Shown here piece after piece: positions 39,007 to 48,947 of a DNA stretch of 61,704 bases. Under the pieces are notes generated by a model. That model was given only the letters and a program-made list of their open reading frames with translations. It was not told the DNA's origin and made no database searches. The stretch comes from Pelagibacteraceae bacterium AG-461-B04 (lineage in GTDB: Bacteria; Pseudomonadota; Alphaproteobacteria; Pelagibacterales; AG-422-B15). The DNA lies in assembly GCA_003211835.1 (NCBI GenBank), contig QCRN01000008.1:1-61704 (forward strand), in the 5' to 3' direction. Within the stretch, counting starts at the first letter, position 1; every line of letters starts with the position of its first letter. Both the position numbers and the translations under genes were made by a program.

Positions 39007-39741
39007 ATGAGTGATAAAAAAATAAATGCATCTTGGATCAAATCTAACTTGTTAACACTTTTCTATGCACTTGTAATTGCATTGATTATTAGAACCTTTT
39101 TAATACAGCCATTTTTTATACCTTCTTCATCAATGGAGCCAAATTTATTAGTTGGTGACAGACTTTTTGCTTCAAAATTTGATTACGGTTACAGTAAGCA
39201 TTCATTTCCTTTTAGCTTAGGTCCTATATCCAATCGAATATTTTCAAATGTTCCAGACAGGGGTGACGTGATAATATTCAAGCCTCCACACACAAATTTA
39301 GACTATATTAAAAGATTGATCGGACTACCAGGGGATCGAATTGAAGTTCGAAATGGTAATTTGATTATTAACAGTAACTTACTTGAGTATGAAAATATCC
39401 GCGAGGATTCGAAAGTTCTTAAAAATGGAAGAGTAATAAAAATAAACGTTTTAAAAGAAACTTTGCCAAATGGTATTTCTTACGAAATTTATAATTATTT
39501 AGATGGATCTCCTGGTGACAATACAAAGGAATTCGTAGTGCCAGAAAACCATTATTTTTTTATGGGCGATAATAGAGATAACTCAAATGATAGTAGGTTT
39601 TGGGGCACAGTTGAATTCAACAGGTTAGTTGGCAAGGCTCAAATAATTTTTTTTTCGACAGAAGATGGATCAACTATTCTTGAATTTTGGAAATGGCCGT
39701 TTGATATCCAATTTAATAGATTGCTGAAATTAATAAATTAG
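39007..39741 (+). CDS. lepB: Signal peptidase I
   Basis: Removes signal peptides at the periplasmic side of the inner membrane. The 244 residues have an N-terminal membrane anchor (about 12-32), the catalytic Ser in PSSSMEPNLLVGD near 40-52, the catalytic Lys in YIKRLIGLPGDRIE near 100, and the box GDNRDNSNDSRFWG near 195-208. rnc follows 7 bp later. Confidence 0.97.
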   Translation: MSDKKINASWIKSNLLTLFYALVIALIIRTFLIQPFFIPSSSMEPNLLVGDRLFASKFDYGYSKHSFPFSLGPISNRIFSNVPDRGDVIIFKPPHTNLDYIKRLIGLPGDRIEVRNGNLIINSNLLEYENIREDSKVLKNGRVIKINVLKETLPNGISYEIYNYLDGSPGDNTKEFVVPENHYFFMGDNRDNSNDSRFWGTVEFNRLVGKAQIIFFSTEDGSTILEFWKWPFDIQFNRLLKLIN

Positions 39742-39748
39742 TTGAGCA

Positions 39749-40423
39749 ATGGAAAAAGATTTATCATTACTTGAAAAAAAAATTAAATATAAATTTAAAG
39801 ATATCAGTCTACTTAAATTAGCTTTGACTCATTCAAGCTTTGAAAAAACTCTTAATAATGAGAATCTTGAGTTTTTAGGTGATCGCGTGTTGGGTTTAGT
39901 GATAGCTGAAAAACTAATTAAAGATTATCCTAGTTCCGACGAAGGTTCTTTAGATAAGATGCTTAGTAGTTTAGTTAATAGAAATACATGTTTTATGATT
40001 GCCAATAATCTAGCATTAGGTGATTTCATACTGCTGGGGAGTACAGAAAGATCATCTTTAGGTAATAAAAAGAAGAGCATCTTGTCTAATGCCTGCGAGT
40101 CAATTCTTGGTGCTGTATATCGAGATTCAGATTTCGTCATAGTAAAGAAATTGATTCTAGAACTATGGCGTGAGCATATTCATAATATTGATCAAAATTT
40201 AATTGATCCAAAATCTTTTTTGCAAGAATGGACATTAAAGAAATATAAAAAACTTCCAGAATATAAGACTTTATCTAAAGAAGGTCCTGATCATGAGCCA
40301 ATTTTTGAAATTGAATTAAAATTTATGAATTATAAAAAGGCTTTTAGTAAAGCCAGATCGATAAAAGAAGCAGAAAAACTTGCAGCTGAGTCATTCATTC
40401 AATTAAATAAAATTATTCAATAA
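39749..40423 (+). CDS. rnc: Ribonuclease III
   Basis: Cleaves double-stranded RNA in rRNA maturation and mRNA decay. The 224 residues have the signature ENLEFLGDRVLGLVIAE near 32-48, a second catalytic region around NACESILGAVYRD, and a C-terminal dsRNA-binding domain (about 152-222; DPKSFLQEWTLKKYKKLPEY). The last helix AEKLAAESFIQ fits. era starts with no gap. Confidence 0.97.
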   Translation: MEKDLSLLEKKIKYKFKDISLLKLALTHSSFEKTLNNENLEFLGDRVLGLVIAEKLIKDYPSSDEGSLDKMLSSLVNRNTCFMIANNLALGDFILLGSTERSSLGNKKKSILSNACESILGAVYRDSDFVIVKKLILELWREHIHNIDQNLIDPKSFLQEWTLKKYKKLPEYKTLSKEGPDHEPIFEIELKFMNYKKAFSKARSIKEAEKLAAESFIQLNKIIQ

Positions 40424-41272
40424 ATGAAAAGTGGGAATATAGTTTTAATAGGTCCTACTAATTCAGGAAAGTCAACCTTAGTTAATTCGATCATGGGACG
40501 AAGAGTGACATTGGTTTCTAGAAAGAAACAATCCACTACTTTCAACCAAAAATTAACAAAAAATATATCAGAATTCGAATATATTTTACAGGATACACCT
40601 GGGACTTTTGCATCTATGAAAAAAATAAGCAACAAAGTTATTTCATCTCCATTTGCGGAAATAGACAATGCTGTAATTATATATTTAGTGCTTGATATAT
40701 CAAAAAAAACGAAAACAGAATTTAAAAGAATTCAATCATCTTTGAAAGATAAAATTATAGATCAGAAAATTTTCCTTGTACTAAATAAAATAGATAAATG
40801 TAACGATGAAGATGTTTTAAAAAGTATTAATTTTTACTCAAAGGAAAGTTTAATTCAGGAAATTTTCCCTGTATCAAGCATTAATGGTGATGGAGTATCA
40901 AGATTGCTAGAAAGATCTAATAAATATCTCAAAATTAAAGAATCTAAATATCAATCTAAAGATAAGGTTCAGATCAAGAAAGAACTTTTTTATTCAGAGG
41001 TTACAAGAGAGAAAATATTAGACAAAGTACATAAAGAGATACCTTACCAATGTGATGTTATCACAGACAAAGTCGAAAATAGAAAGAATGAAATCAAAAT
41101 ATTTCAAACTATAGAAGTAAGAAGAAAATCACACAAAAGTATTGTCATTGGTAAGCGAGGATCCTTGTTGAAAGAAATAGGATCATCGTCAAGAAAAGAA
41201 ATAGCTAAACATGAAAATAAAAAAATTCATTTATTTTTATTTGTAAAAGTTGTTAGCGAAAAAAAACTATGA
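40424..41272 (+). CDS. era: GTPase Era
   Basis: Binds the 3' end of 16S rRNA and checks 30S assembly. The 282 residues have G1 GPTNSGKSTLVN near 8-19, G3 DTPGTF near 55, G4 NKIDKCN near 122 and a C-terminal KH domain (about 205-275, with HKSIVIGKRGSLLKEIG). The G1 region uses TNSGKS rather than the common PNVGKS. It overlaps recO as ATGA. Confidence 0.94.
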   Translation: MKSGNIVLIGPTNSGKSTLVNSIMGRRVTLVSRKKQSTTFNQKLTKNISEFEYILQDTPGTFASMKKISNKVISSPFAEIDNAVIIYLVLDISKKTKTEFKRIQSSLKDKIIDQKIFLVLNKIDKCNDEDVLKSINFYSKESLIQEIFPVSSINGDGVSRLLERSNKYLKIKESKYQSKDKVQIKKELFYSEVTREKILDKVHKEIPYQCDVITDKVENRKNEIKIFQTIEVRRKSHKSIVIGKRGSLLKEIGSSSRKEIAKHENKKIHLFLFVKVVSEKKL

Positions 41273-42006
41273 GGTGGTCTGGTGATGGCTTTATTTTGGG
41301 ATTCAGTAAATATAATGAAAAATCTTATATACTTGAAATATTTACACATGAGCATGGAAGACATAAAGGTTTAATAAGAGGAATTCATTCGAAGAATCTT
41401 AGAGCTACAATTGAGCCAGGAAATGAGGTGCATGTTAATTGGTCAGGTAGATTAGAAAGTCACTTGGGTAATTTTACAATTGAGCCTATAAAGATGTGGT
41501 CTTCATATATTTTAAATCAAAGAGCGAAGCTTCTTGCGGTTACAACGATTTGTTCAATGATAATCTCAACTATGGCTGAGAAGCAGCAAAATATACTTAT
41601 ATACGAAAAAACATTAAAACTTATAAAAGATATATCTCGTGGAGAAAAGGATTGGATAAAAAATTATATATTTTGGGAATTAGATCTTTTATCAGAAATT
41701 GGCTATGGTCTTGATTTATCGGAATGTGCTGTAACAGCGCGAAGAGACAAACTAAAATACGTTTCTCCAAGTAGCGGTAGAGCTGTAACAATGGAAGGCG
41801 CCGGAAGCTTTAAAGACAAATTATTTTTATTGCCAGAATTTTTTATTGATAGCTCAATTGATCTTACCTTAGCTGATATTAAAAATGCCTTGGTACTTAC
41901 AGAATATTTTTTCTTAAAACGTTTTTATGAACCGAATAATCTAAACTTTCCTAAAAGTAGGAATCATTTAAAGAATATACTTATAAATGAAGATAAAAAA
42001 TATTAA
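41269..42006 (+). CDS. recO: DNA repair protein RecO
   Basis: Works with RecR to load RecA at SSB-coated gaps. The 245 residues show the N-terminal OB fold (about 1-80; [14 protein letters not shown]) and the helical C-domain with [26 protein letters not shown] near 150-175. The four zinc-binding cysteines found in some RecO proteins are missing. The 3' end overlaps parC by 20 bp. Confidence 0.92.
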   Translation: MRWSGDGFILGFSKYNEKSYILEIFTHEHGRHKGLIRGIHSKNLRATIEPGNEVHVNWSGRLESHLGNFTIEPIKMWSSYILNQRAKLLAVTTICSMIISTMAEKQQNILIYEKTLKLIKDISRGEKDWIKNYIFWELDLLSEIGYGLDLSECAVTARRDKLKYVSPSSGRAVTMEGAGSFKDKLFLLPEFFIDSSIDLTLADIKNALVLTEYFFLKRFYEPNNLNFPKSRNHLKNILINEDKKY

Positions 42007-44191
42007 TTTTACTGAAGCATTGGAGGAGAAATACCTTGCTTATGCTTTATCCACAATTACTCATCGAGCTCTTCCAGATATAAGGGATGGCTTAAAACCA
42101 GTTCATAGAAGGCTTCTCTACGCCATGTATCAGTTGAGATTAAGTTCTAATTCAGGCTATAAAAAATCAGCAAGAATAGTGGGAGATGTAATTGGTAAAT
42201 TTCATCCTCACGGTGATCAATCTGTATATGAAGCTCTTGTTCGTTTAGCTCAGGATTTCTCAACTCGCTATCCATTAGTTGATGGACAAGGCAACTTTGG
42301 CAACATTGATGGCGATAATGCAGCGGCAATGAGATATACAGAAGCAAGACTAACAGCGCTAGCTGAATTAATGATTCAAGATATATCAGAGGAAACGATT
42401 GATTATATAAGTACCTATGACGGAGTAGATTTAGAGCCAATAGTATTACCGTCATATTTTCCTAATCTTTTAGCAAATGGAAGTTCAGGCATAGCAGTGG
42501 GTATGGCAACAAATATTCCACCACACAATATTATTGAATTATTTTCGGCTCTAACAAAATTATTAAAAAATCCAAATTGCACTAGCTCACAATTAATAAA
42601 TATTATACCAGGTCCTGATTTTCCAACAGGAGGTGAAATTGTCGATAGCAAGACAGCTATCAGAGAAGCTTATTTAAAAGGAAGAGGGACTATTCGTCTA
42701 AGGGCAAAATGGAAAAAAGAAGACCTAGGAAGAGGACAGTATCAATTAGTAATTTATGAAATTCCTTATCAAGTAAATAAGTCAAAGATTATTGAGAGAG
42801 TATCTGAATTAATTGATTCTAAAAAAATAAACTATCTTGAAGCGATACAAGATGAGTCTGCTGAGGACATTAGAATTGTTTTAGTGCCAAAAAATAGAAC
42901 CTTTAAGCCAGAAGTAATTTTTGAGGATTTGTGTAAGAATTCGGATTTAGAAATTAGATTTGCTATTAATTTCAATGCAATAAACAGTAAGTTAGAGCCA
43001 AAACTCTTCTCACTTAAAGAGAGTTTAAAAGCATTTATTGATCATCGCTTTGTTGTTTTAAAAAAAAGAACTCAGTATCGTCTTACGCAAACTGAAAATA
43101 GATTGGAGATCTTAAAAGGCTTCCTAATAGTTTTTAGTAATTTAAATAAGGTAATTAAGATTATAAGAACAGATACTAATCCTGAAAAAAAACTAATTAC
43201 TGTATTTAAAATCAATAAAAAACAAGCTGAGGCTATACTAGCAATGCGATTAAGACAGTTAAAAAAACTTGAGGAAAAGCAAATAAAGAATGAATATCAA
43301 GATTTACTAAATTATAAAAAAGAATTAAATCAGATTCTAAAGTCAAAGAGCAACCAAAGTAAAATATTAAACAAAGAGTTCAATGAAAGTTTAGAAGTAT
43401 TTAAAAAAATAAATTCTTTTGCTGAAAGAAGAACTGTAATTAATGATGTATATCAGGAACTTGATTATTCTCTAGAGGAATTTGACTCAAAGGAACCGGT
43501 AACAGTATTGTTATCTAAAAATGGTTGGGTAAAATCAATCAAAGGTCATCAGGATGACTACTCGTCTGTTAAGTATAAAGAAGGCGATAGTGAAAAGTTT
43601 ATTGTTAAGTGTAAGAGTAATAATAAATTGGTTGTATTTTCCACTTTAGGTAAGTTTTATACCATAAATTGCTCTAGAGTTTCATCTGGTAGAGGGTTTG
43701 GTGATCCAATAAGTTTGTTAATTGACAAAAATGACAACGAAGAAGTTTTATTCTTTAAGATTTATGAGCAAGATAAAGAATTTTTAATAACCAGCTCTGC
43801 TGGTAAAGGTTTTTTTGTTAATTCAAATGACTTCAATGCATCTACAAAATCAGGTAAGAAAGTTATGAATTTAAAGGATAATGATCGAGCAGTATCATGT
43901 GCAGAGAAAAAAGGAGATTTGATTGTGTCTATTAGTGGTGAAAAAAAATCATTTAAATTATTAGCTTTCAATAGTTCAGAAATACCTAATATGCAAAAGG
44001 GACGAGGTGTTACACTTCAAAAATTCAAGTCAGGAAAAACTCTTAACGCTTTTTGTGCAGACTCAAATGAAGGAATAATCAATGAAAGGTCTAAAAAAGT
44101 TTTATTATCTGCTAAAGATCTAAAGAAATGGCTTGGTAAGAGGGCTCAAGCGGGTAGAATTGAGCCAAAGAATTTACACTCTAAAATCTGA
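41987..44191 (+). CDS. parC: DNA topoisomerase IV subunit A
   Basis: Decatenates daughter chromosomes together with ParE. The 734 residues have [21 protein letters not shown] (split) near 26-46, the catalytic Tyr in [11 protein letters not shown] near 110, [10 protein letters not shown] near 170 and a C-terminal beta-pinwheel (about 500-734) shorter than in GyrA and without the GyrA box, supporting ParC. parE is not in the window. The start lies within the end of recO. Confidence 0.95.
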   Translation: MKIKNINFTEALEEKYLAYALSTITHRALPDIRDGLKPVHRRLLYAMYQLRLSSNSGYKKSARIVGDVIGKFHPHGDQSVYEALVRLAQDFSTRYPLVDGQGNFGNIDGDNAAAMRYTEARLTALAELMIQDISEETIDYISTYDGVDLEPIVLPSYFPNLLANGSSGIAVGMATNIPPHNIIELFSALTKLLKNPNCTSSQLINIIPGPDFPTGGEIVDSKTAIREAYLKGRGTIRLRAKWKKEDLGRGQYQLVIYEIPYQVNKSKIIERVSELIDSKKINYLEAIQDESAEDIRIVLVPKNRTFKPEVIFEDLCKNSDLEIRFAINFNAINSKLEPKLFSLKESLKAFIDHRFVVLKKRTQYRLTQTENRLEILKGFLIVFSNLNKVIKIIRTDTNPEKKLITVFKINKKQAEAILAMRLRQLKKLEEKQIKNEYQDLLNYKKELNQILKSKSNQSKILNKEFNESLEVFKKINSFAERRTVINDVYQELDYSLEEFDSKEPVTVLLSKNGWVKSIKGHQDDYSSVKYKEGDSEKFIVKCKSNNKLVVFSTLGKFYTINCSRVSSGRGFGDPISLLIDKNDNEEVLFFKIYEQDKEFLITSSAGKGFFVNSNDFNASTKSGKKVMNLKDNDRAVSCAEKKGDLIVSISGEKKSFKLLAFNSSEIPNMQKGRGVTLQKFKSGKTLNAFCADSNEGIINERSKKVLLSAKDLKKWLGKRAQAGRIEPKNLHSKI

Positions 44192-44211
44192 AGTTAACTT
44201 AATTGTATTTA

Positions 44212-45501
44212 ATGTCTCAATATCCTAATAGTTATTATGCAACAAGCCTTAGTCAGCAAAAAGATGCTCTTCCAACTTTAATTGATGACCACGAATGTGA
44301 CCTGTGTGTAATAGGAGGTGGTTTCTCGGGATTGTCAACTGCAATCGAAGCTGCCGAGCGAGGACTTAAAGTAATTTTATTAGAGCAAAATATTATAGGT
44401 TGGGGAGCATCAGGTAGAAATGGCGGCCAAATTTGGAATGATGTTGCATGGGGAATTGATGGTATTGAAAAAAAATATGGCCTTAAACACGCCATGCAGC
44501 TATGGAACATATCACAAGCAGCAGTTGATCTTATCGATGAAAGAATAAAAAACTTTAATATTGAATGTGATAAGAAGAGTGGTGGAATACATGCAGCCAC
44601 CAGTTTGTCAAAATTCAAAGAGTATGAAAATGATCTAAGATATAAATTAAAAACTTATAATTATGATAAGCTTGAAGTTCTTGACAAAGCTACAGCCGAT
44701 CATGAAATTGGCTCTTCACTTTACTATGGAGGAATACTAGATAGGGGGGCGGGGCATTTACATCCGTTAAAATACGCTATTGGATTAATGAATGCTGCAC
44801 TTTCATTAGGTGTTAAGGTGTATGAGAATTCTCCAGCAAAAAAGATATTACAAAATAGTACTGACATTGAAGTATTATTAGAAAATGGAAAAGTTAATAC
44901 AAAAAAAATAGCTGTATGTTGCAATGCCTATATTGAAGGTTTAAACCTTGGTATCGAAAATAAAGTTATGCCTTGTGAAACATATATTGTTTGTACAGAA
45001 CCTCTTAATAGTGATTTGCAGCAAAATATTCTGCCTAATGATTATTGTGTCAGCGATACTAACTTTGATCTTAATTATTATAGACTTTCAGAAAGTAAGA
45101 GAATGATTTTTGGAGGAGCTGTAGGCTATTCTCTTAAAAATGTAGAAGGTTTAAAGAAAAGAACAAAAAAACAGTTAAACAGAGTATTTCCACAACTTAA
45201 AAATATAAAAGTTGATTATATTTGGGGTGGTTTAATTGCTATTACGGTCAACAGAGTTCCTGATATAGGAATGATAAATGAAAAGATATTTTATGCTCAA
45301 GGCTTTTCAGGGCATGGAGTTGCATTTACTGGTATTGCCGGTAAAATTTTGGCTGAGAACATTGTATCTGGTAAAACTAGTGAAATGGAAGCTTTCGAGA
45401 AGATTAAGCATAGAAATTTTCCTGGGGGCAGATTATTTAGAATGCCTTTATTGGTAACAATTAGCGCTATGCAGAGGATGATGGATATTTTTAATGTATA
45501 A
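44212..45501 (+). CDS. FAD-dependent amine/amino-acid oxidoreductase, PuuB/DAO family
   Basis: Likely oxidises an amine or secondary amino acid. The ATG at 44212 gives 429 residues; a TTG at 44203 would add three. The dinucleotide fold CDLCVIGGGFSGLSTAIEAA lies at about 27-46 and is followed by LLEQNIIGWGASGRNGGQIW, the DAO-family segment seen in gamma-glutamylputrescine oxidase. GFSGHGVAFTGIAGKILAE near the C-terminus completes the FAD site. It overlaps the next gene by 8 bp, so they probably act in one pathway. Substrate not determined. Confidence 0.87.
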   Translation: MSQYPNSYYATSLSQQKDALPTLIDDHECDLCVIGGGFSGLSTAIEAAERGLKVILLEQNIIGWGASGRNGGQIWNDVAWGIDGIEKKYGLKHAMQLWNISQAAVDLIDERIKNFNIECDKKSGGIHAATSLSKFKEYENDLRYKLKTYNYDKLEVLDKATADHEIGSSLYYGGILDRGAGHLHPLKYAIGLMNAALSLGVKVYENSPAKKILQNSTDIEVLLENGKVNTKKIAVCCNAYIEGLNLGIENKVMPCETYIVCTEPLNSDLQQNILPNDYCVSDTNFDLNYYRLSESKRMIFGGAVGYSLKNVEGLKKRTKKQLNRVFPQLKNIKVDYIWGGLIAITVNRVPDIGMINEKIFYAQGFSGHGVAFTGIAGKILAENIVSGKTSEMEAFEKIKHRNFPGGRLFRMPLLVTISAMQRMMDIFNV

Positions 45502-46357
45502 AATTTTGTTTATAGGAATTGGAAAGATGGGATTTCCAATGGCTGGCTTCCTATCAGAGAAATATGAGGTTTCTGTATACAATAGATCTAAGGAAAAAAT
45601 CAGCATTTGGAAAAAAAAGTATGGAGGAAATGCAGTAGAAAACCTTAATCAGCTTGATGAAAAATTTGATTTCATTATCTCATGTATCGGTAACGATGTT
45701 GATCTGAGAGAGATTACTTCAAACGACACTGGATGTTTTAATGCAATTAGAAAAAATACAATTTTTATTGATCATTCCACAGTTTCACCAAAAATTGTCC
45801 AAGAGCTTGAATTTAAATTAAAAGAAAAAGAAGCTTTTTTTCTAGATGCGCCTATCTCCGGTGGTCAGTTGGGAGCTGAAAAGGGACAATTAAGTATCAT
45901 GGTAGGAGGAGATAAAAACGCATTTAACAAAAGTGAGAGTATTTTTGAGGTTTATGGAAAAAAAAGAAAGTACATGGGGTCATCAGGTTCCGGACAATAT
46001 ACTAAAATTATTAATCAAATTTGTATAGCTGGTTTAGTGCAGGGCCTTTCAGAATCAATTTATTTTATGAAGCAAACTAAACTTAATCCAGAGGATGTTT
46101 TGGATGTTATTTCCACTGGAGCAGCCCAATCTTGGCAAATGGATAATAGATTTATGACAATGACTGAAAATAAATTTGATTTTGGGTTCGCGGTTGATTT
46201 GATGAGAAAGGATTTATCAATCGCATTTGATGAAGCTAAAAAATTTGGCATTGATTTAGAAATTACAAAGATTGTTGATGAATTTTATAAAGATGTACAA
46301 AATATGGGCGGTAATAATTTTGACACATCAAGTTTAGTAAAAAGATTACTCAGTTAA
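45494..46357 (+). CDS. NAD(P)-dependent beta-hydroxyacid dehydrogenase (3-hydroxyisobutyrate dehydrogenase family)
   Basis: The 287 residues have the Rossmann motif FIGIGKMGFPMAGFL near 5-19, the substrate region IDHSTVSP, the signature FFLDAPISGGQLGAEKGQL near 118-136, and the catalytic Lys in GQYTKIINQI near 171-180. Family members oxidise 3-hydroxyisobutyrate, glycerate, tartronate semialdehyde and related beta-hydroxyacids. Its 8-bp overlap with the oxidase gene suggests joint action. The 3' end overlaps the convergent hemB by 12 bp. Confidence 0.88.
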   Translation: MYKILFIGIGKMGFPMAGFLSEKYEVSVYNRSKEKISIWKKKYGGNAVENLNQLDEKFDFIISCIGNDVDLREITSNDTGCFNAIRKNTIFIDHSTVSPKIVQELEFKLKEKEAFFLDAPISGGQLGAEKGQLSIMVGGDKNAFNKSESIFEVYGKKRKYMGSSGSGQYTKIINQICIAGLVQGLSESIYFMKQTKLNPEDVLDVISTGAAQSWQMDNRFMTMTENKFDFGFAVDLMRKDLSIAFDEAKKFGIDLEITKIVDEFYKDVQNMGGNNFDTSSLVKRLLS

Positions 46358-47356
46358 TTTAATAAACTTTGAAACTTCAGGAGCAAAGTAAGTAATTATA
46401 GCATCAGCTCCAGCTCTTTTAAAAGAGGCAAGTTGCTCAAGGACCACCGCTTTCTCATCAACTAAACTTTTTTCTGCAGCGAGTTTAATTAAGCTATATT
46501 CACCAGATACTTGGTAGGCAAAAGTTGGAAAATTTAGCTCATGCTTAATTCTATAAATAATATCTAAATAACTTATCCCTGGCTTCACCATCAATATATC
46601 TGCGCCTTCACTAATGTCCATAGAGGCTTCCCTGATTGCCTCGTCAGAGTTATTAATATTCATTTGGTAAGTTTTTTTATCTGATTTAAGGCTGTTTGAA
46701 GAGCCTACAGCATTTCTGAATGGTGAATACATAGCAGATGCATATTTTGCGGTGTACGAAAGTATTAAGGTATCTTGAAAATCGTTTTTTTCTAGTTGAT
46801 TTCGTATCATCCCTATTCTTCCGTCCATCATGTCAGATGGAGCAATAACATCAGCCCCACATTCTGCATAAAGTAGTGCTTGTTTTACAAGTAATCTATT
46901 TGTTTCATCATTAAGTATTTTTCCACTGTCATTTATTAAACCATCATGTCCATGATCAGTATAGGGATCAAGTGCCACGTCACACATCAACCCAAAACTT
47001 TTGTTTGCTCTTGATAATTGATCTATAGATTTACAAACTAGATTTTCAGGATTTAATGCCTCTTTACCATCATTAGACTTGAGTTCTTCAGGGGTATATG
47101 GAAAAAGAGCAATTAAATTAATATTTTGACTTTCCGCAATATCTTTTACTTCATTTAGATTATCTATTGAATATCTATAGACATTAGGCATAGATTTGAT
47201 CTCTTCTTTTTTATTATTTCCTTCACATATGAATACTGGCCAAATTAGATCATTAGATGTTAGTGAATGCTCTTCAACCAAATTTCTAATCCAGTTAGAC
47301 TGCCTGTTCCTTCTGAGTCTAGTGATTGGAAATTTTAAGATACTGTCTTTCTTCAT
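46346..47356 (-). CDS. hemB: Delta-aminolevulinic acid dehydratase (porphobilinogen synthase)
   Basis: Condenses two 5-aminolevulinate molecules to porphobilinogen for haem. The 336 residues have the Schiff-base lysines in LSYTAKYASAMYSPFR and ILMVKPGISYLDI. The metal site DVALDPYTDHGHDG is the Asp-rich type, so a magnesium rather than zinc-dependent enzyme is expected. It overlaps the DUF1295 gene by 4 bp. Confidence 0.97.
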   Translation of the reverse strand: MKKDSILKFPITRLRRNRQSNWIRNLVEEHSLTSNDLIWPVFICEGNNKKEEIKSMPNVYRYSIDNLNEVKDIAESQNINLIALFPYTPEELKSNDGKEALNPENLVCKSIDQLSRANKSFGLMCDVALDPYTDHGHDGLINDSGKILNDETNRLLVKQALLYAECGADVIAPSDMMDGRIGMIRNQLEKNDFQDTLILSYTAKYASAMYSPFRNAVGSSNSLKSDKKTYQMNINNSDEAIREASMDISEGADILMVKPGISYLDIIYRIKHELNFPTFAYQVSGEYSLIKLAAEKSLVDEKAVVLEQLASFKRAGADAIITYFAPEVSKFIKLTE

Positions 47357-48126
47357 TTTATATTTTTTTTTGGTAGTATTATAAAAGAACTAGTTGATTT
47401 TATATAGTCATCATAACCTTCTTTTTTCTTTGCAATAGTTTTTTCAAGTAAACTTACTCCAGAAACTTTTAACAATAGGTACGTCATGATAATGGGAGAT
47501 ATGAATATTAATAAATTGTAAGAAATACTAAAACAAAATAAAGAGATACCCCACCAAAATACACTATCGCCAAAATAATTTGGATGCCTCGAATAAAACC
47601 ACAGACCTTTATCCATAAGTTTATCTTTATTATTTTTTTCAGATTTAAATTTTGTTAGTTGAATATCAGATATAGTTTCAATTATTATACCAATAAGTGC
47701 TATAATTATTGCAATGACACCAAATACATTTAGATCTAAATTATTTGGTGCCATACTGAGACTTTGCATTGGGAAAGATACAATACAAATTAAAATAACT
47801 TGAATTAAATATGCTGTATAATAAAGACCAAAATCACCTCTGTACTCTCTTATCCTAACGTATCTAATATCTTCAGACTTTCTTATATTTCTTGAGAATA
47901 AATAAATACCTAATCTTAATCCCCACAGGCCAACTAGGGACAAGGCAATAATTTTTGGAAGGGAATAATCATTATCTAAGAAATAAATAATAGCCGTTGA
48001 AAAGAAGAAACTTGGACCCCAATAAATATCAATAAAATCAGCCCGTCTTGTTTTTAACGATGATAGCCATAAAATAGTAATGACTATAAAATTGAAGCTT
48101 AATATAATAAGTAAATTTTCAATCAT
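47353..48126 (-). CDS. DUF1295 membrane protein, steroid 5-alpha-reductase fold
   Basis: The 257-residue protein has about six or seven hydrophobic helices. The C-terminal half shows SRHPNYFGDSVFWWGISLFC and KGLWFYSRHPNYFG, typical of DUF1295 and the isoprenylcysteine methyltransferase / 5-alpha-reductase group, and TRRADFIDIYWGP near the N-terminus. It may be an NAD(P)H-dependent membrane lipid reductase, but the function is unknown. It is the upstream partner of hemB and divergent from the second GDPD, with 14 bp between starts. Confidence 0.85.
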   Translation of the reverse strand: MIENLLIILSFNFIVITILWLSSLKTRRADFIDIYWGPSFFFSTAIIYFLDNDYSLPKIIALSLVGLWGLRLGIYLFSRNIRKSEDIRYVRIREYRGDFGLYYTAYLIQVILICIVSFPMQSLSMAPNNLDLNVFGVIAIIIALIGIIIETISDIQLTKFKSEKNNKDKLMDKGLWFYSRHPNYFGDSVFWWGISLFCFSISYNLLIFISPIIMTYLLLKVSGVSLLEKTIAKKKEGYDDYIKSTSSFIILPKKNIK

Positions 48127-48140
48127 AAGAAAACATATAT

Positions 48141-48893
48141 ATGTCTTTTAGGTTTTTAAACAATCATAAATTTACTCCCTTTGCTCATAGAGGAGGATCA
48201 TTGGAAAATAAGGAAAATACTCTTGATGCTTTTGAAAAGTGTATTTCTATTGGATATGATTATATTGAAACTGATGTTAGAGAAACTAAGGATGGAAAGC
48301 TTGTTATTTTTCATGATGAAGATTTAAGTAGGATTTGTGGTCTACAGATAAAAATTAATCAATTAGAATATGAAGAAATAAAAAAAATAAAAATATTTGA
48401 TGATCACTATGTGCCACTGTTAGATGAAGCTTTAATTTCCTGGCCACATTTGAATTTTAATATAGAACCAAAATCAACTCTTGCTGCACATCTTTTGATA
48501 AAGTCACTAAAATCGAATACAAAAAACTTGGATCGTTTTTGTATTGGATCATTTAGTACAAATAAAATTAAATTATTAAGAAATTCATGTGGCGACCAAC
48601 TATGTACATCAATGACAAAGCAAGAAACAATAATGTTTTATTTAGATATTGTGCTACCATTTTTTAAGAACAATATTCCTTGTTTGCAAATACCAATGTT
48701 TTATTTTGGTTTTCAGATTTTATCTAAGCCTTTTGTATCTCACGTTCATAGCCTTGGAAAAAAAATACATGCTTGGACGATTAATGATGAAAGTCAGATG
48801 AATCAACTTATTGATTATGGAGTAGATGGGATTATGACAGATCGGCCACAATTACTTAAGGACGTTCTTACAAAAAGGTCTTTATGGAGATAA
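48141..48893 (+). CDS. Glycerophosphodiester phosphodiesterase (second of two)
   Basis: The 250 residues have the GDPD signatures FAHRGGSLENKENTLDAFE near 16-34, YIETDVRETKDGKLVIFHD, NIEPKS and the C-terminal HAWTINDESQMNQLIDYGVDG (split), ending MTDRP. There is no signal peptide. It is distinct from the GDPD at 19701-20378 in length and sequence, so the two are unlikely to be a recent duplication. It faces the DUF1295 gene across only 14 bp. Confidence 0.92.
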   Translation: MSFRFLNNHKFTPFAHRGGSLENKENTLDAFEKCISIGYDYIETDVRETKDGKLVIFHDEDLSRICGLQIKINQLEYEEIKKIKIFDDHYVPLLDEALISWPHLNFNIEPKSTLAAHLLIKSLKSNTKNLDRFCIGSFSTNKIKLLRNSCGDQLCTSMTKQETIMFYLDIVLPFFKNNIPCLQIPMFYFGFQILSKPFVSHVHSLGKKIHAWTINDESQMNQLIDYGVDGIMTDRPQLLKDVLTKRSLWR

Positions 48894-48908
48894 GTCTATC
48901 AATTTCTA

Positions 48909-48937
48909 TTTACAATATTTAGTATATTTTGTTTAAT
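48909..48937 (+). promoter_or_regulatory. Predicted promoter of rpiB with almost no leader
   Basis: TTTACA at 48909-48914 and TTTAAT at 48932-48937 are 17 bp apart. The start point would be near 48943-48945, three to five bases before the rpiB ATG at 48948. No Shine-Dalgarno sequence precedes that ATG, which is consistent with leaderless initiation. This would drive rpiB-glyA-nrdR-rib-nusB. Confidence 0.5.
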
Positions 48938-48947
48938 ACTGATCAAC

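Noticed and set aside
44253-44618. A 121-codon minus-strand frame inside the FAD oxidase gene
   Set aside because: Lies over the conserved FAD-binding region of the real gene and has no family resemblance.
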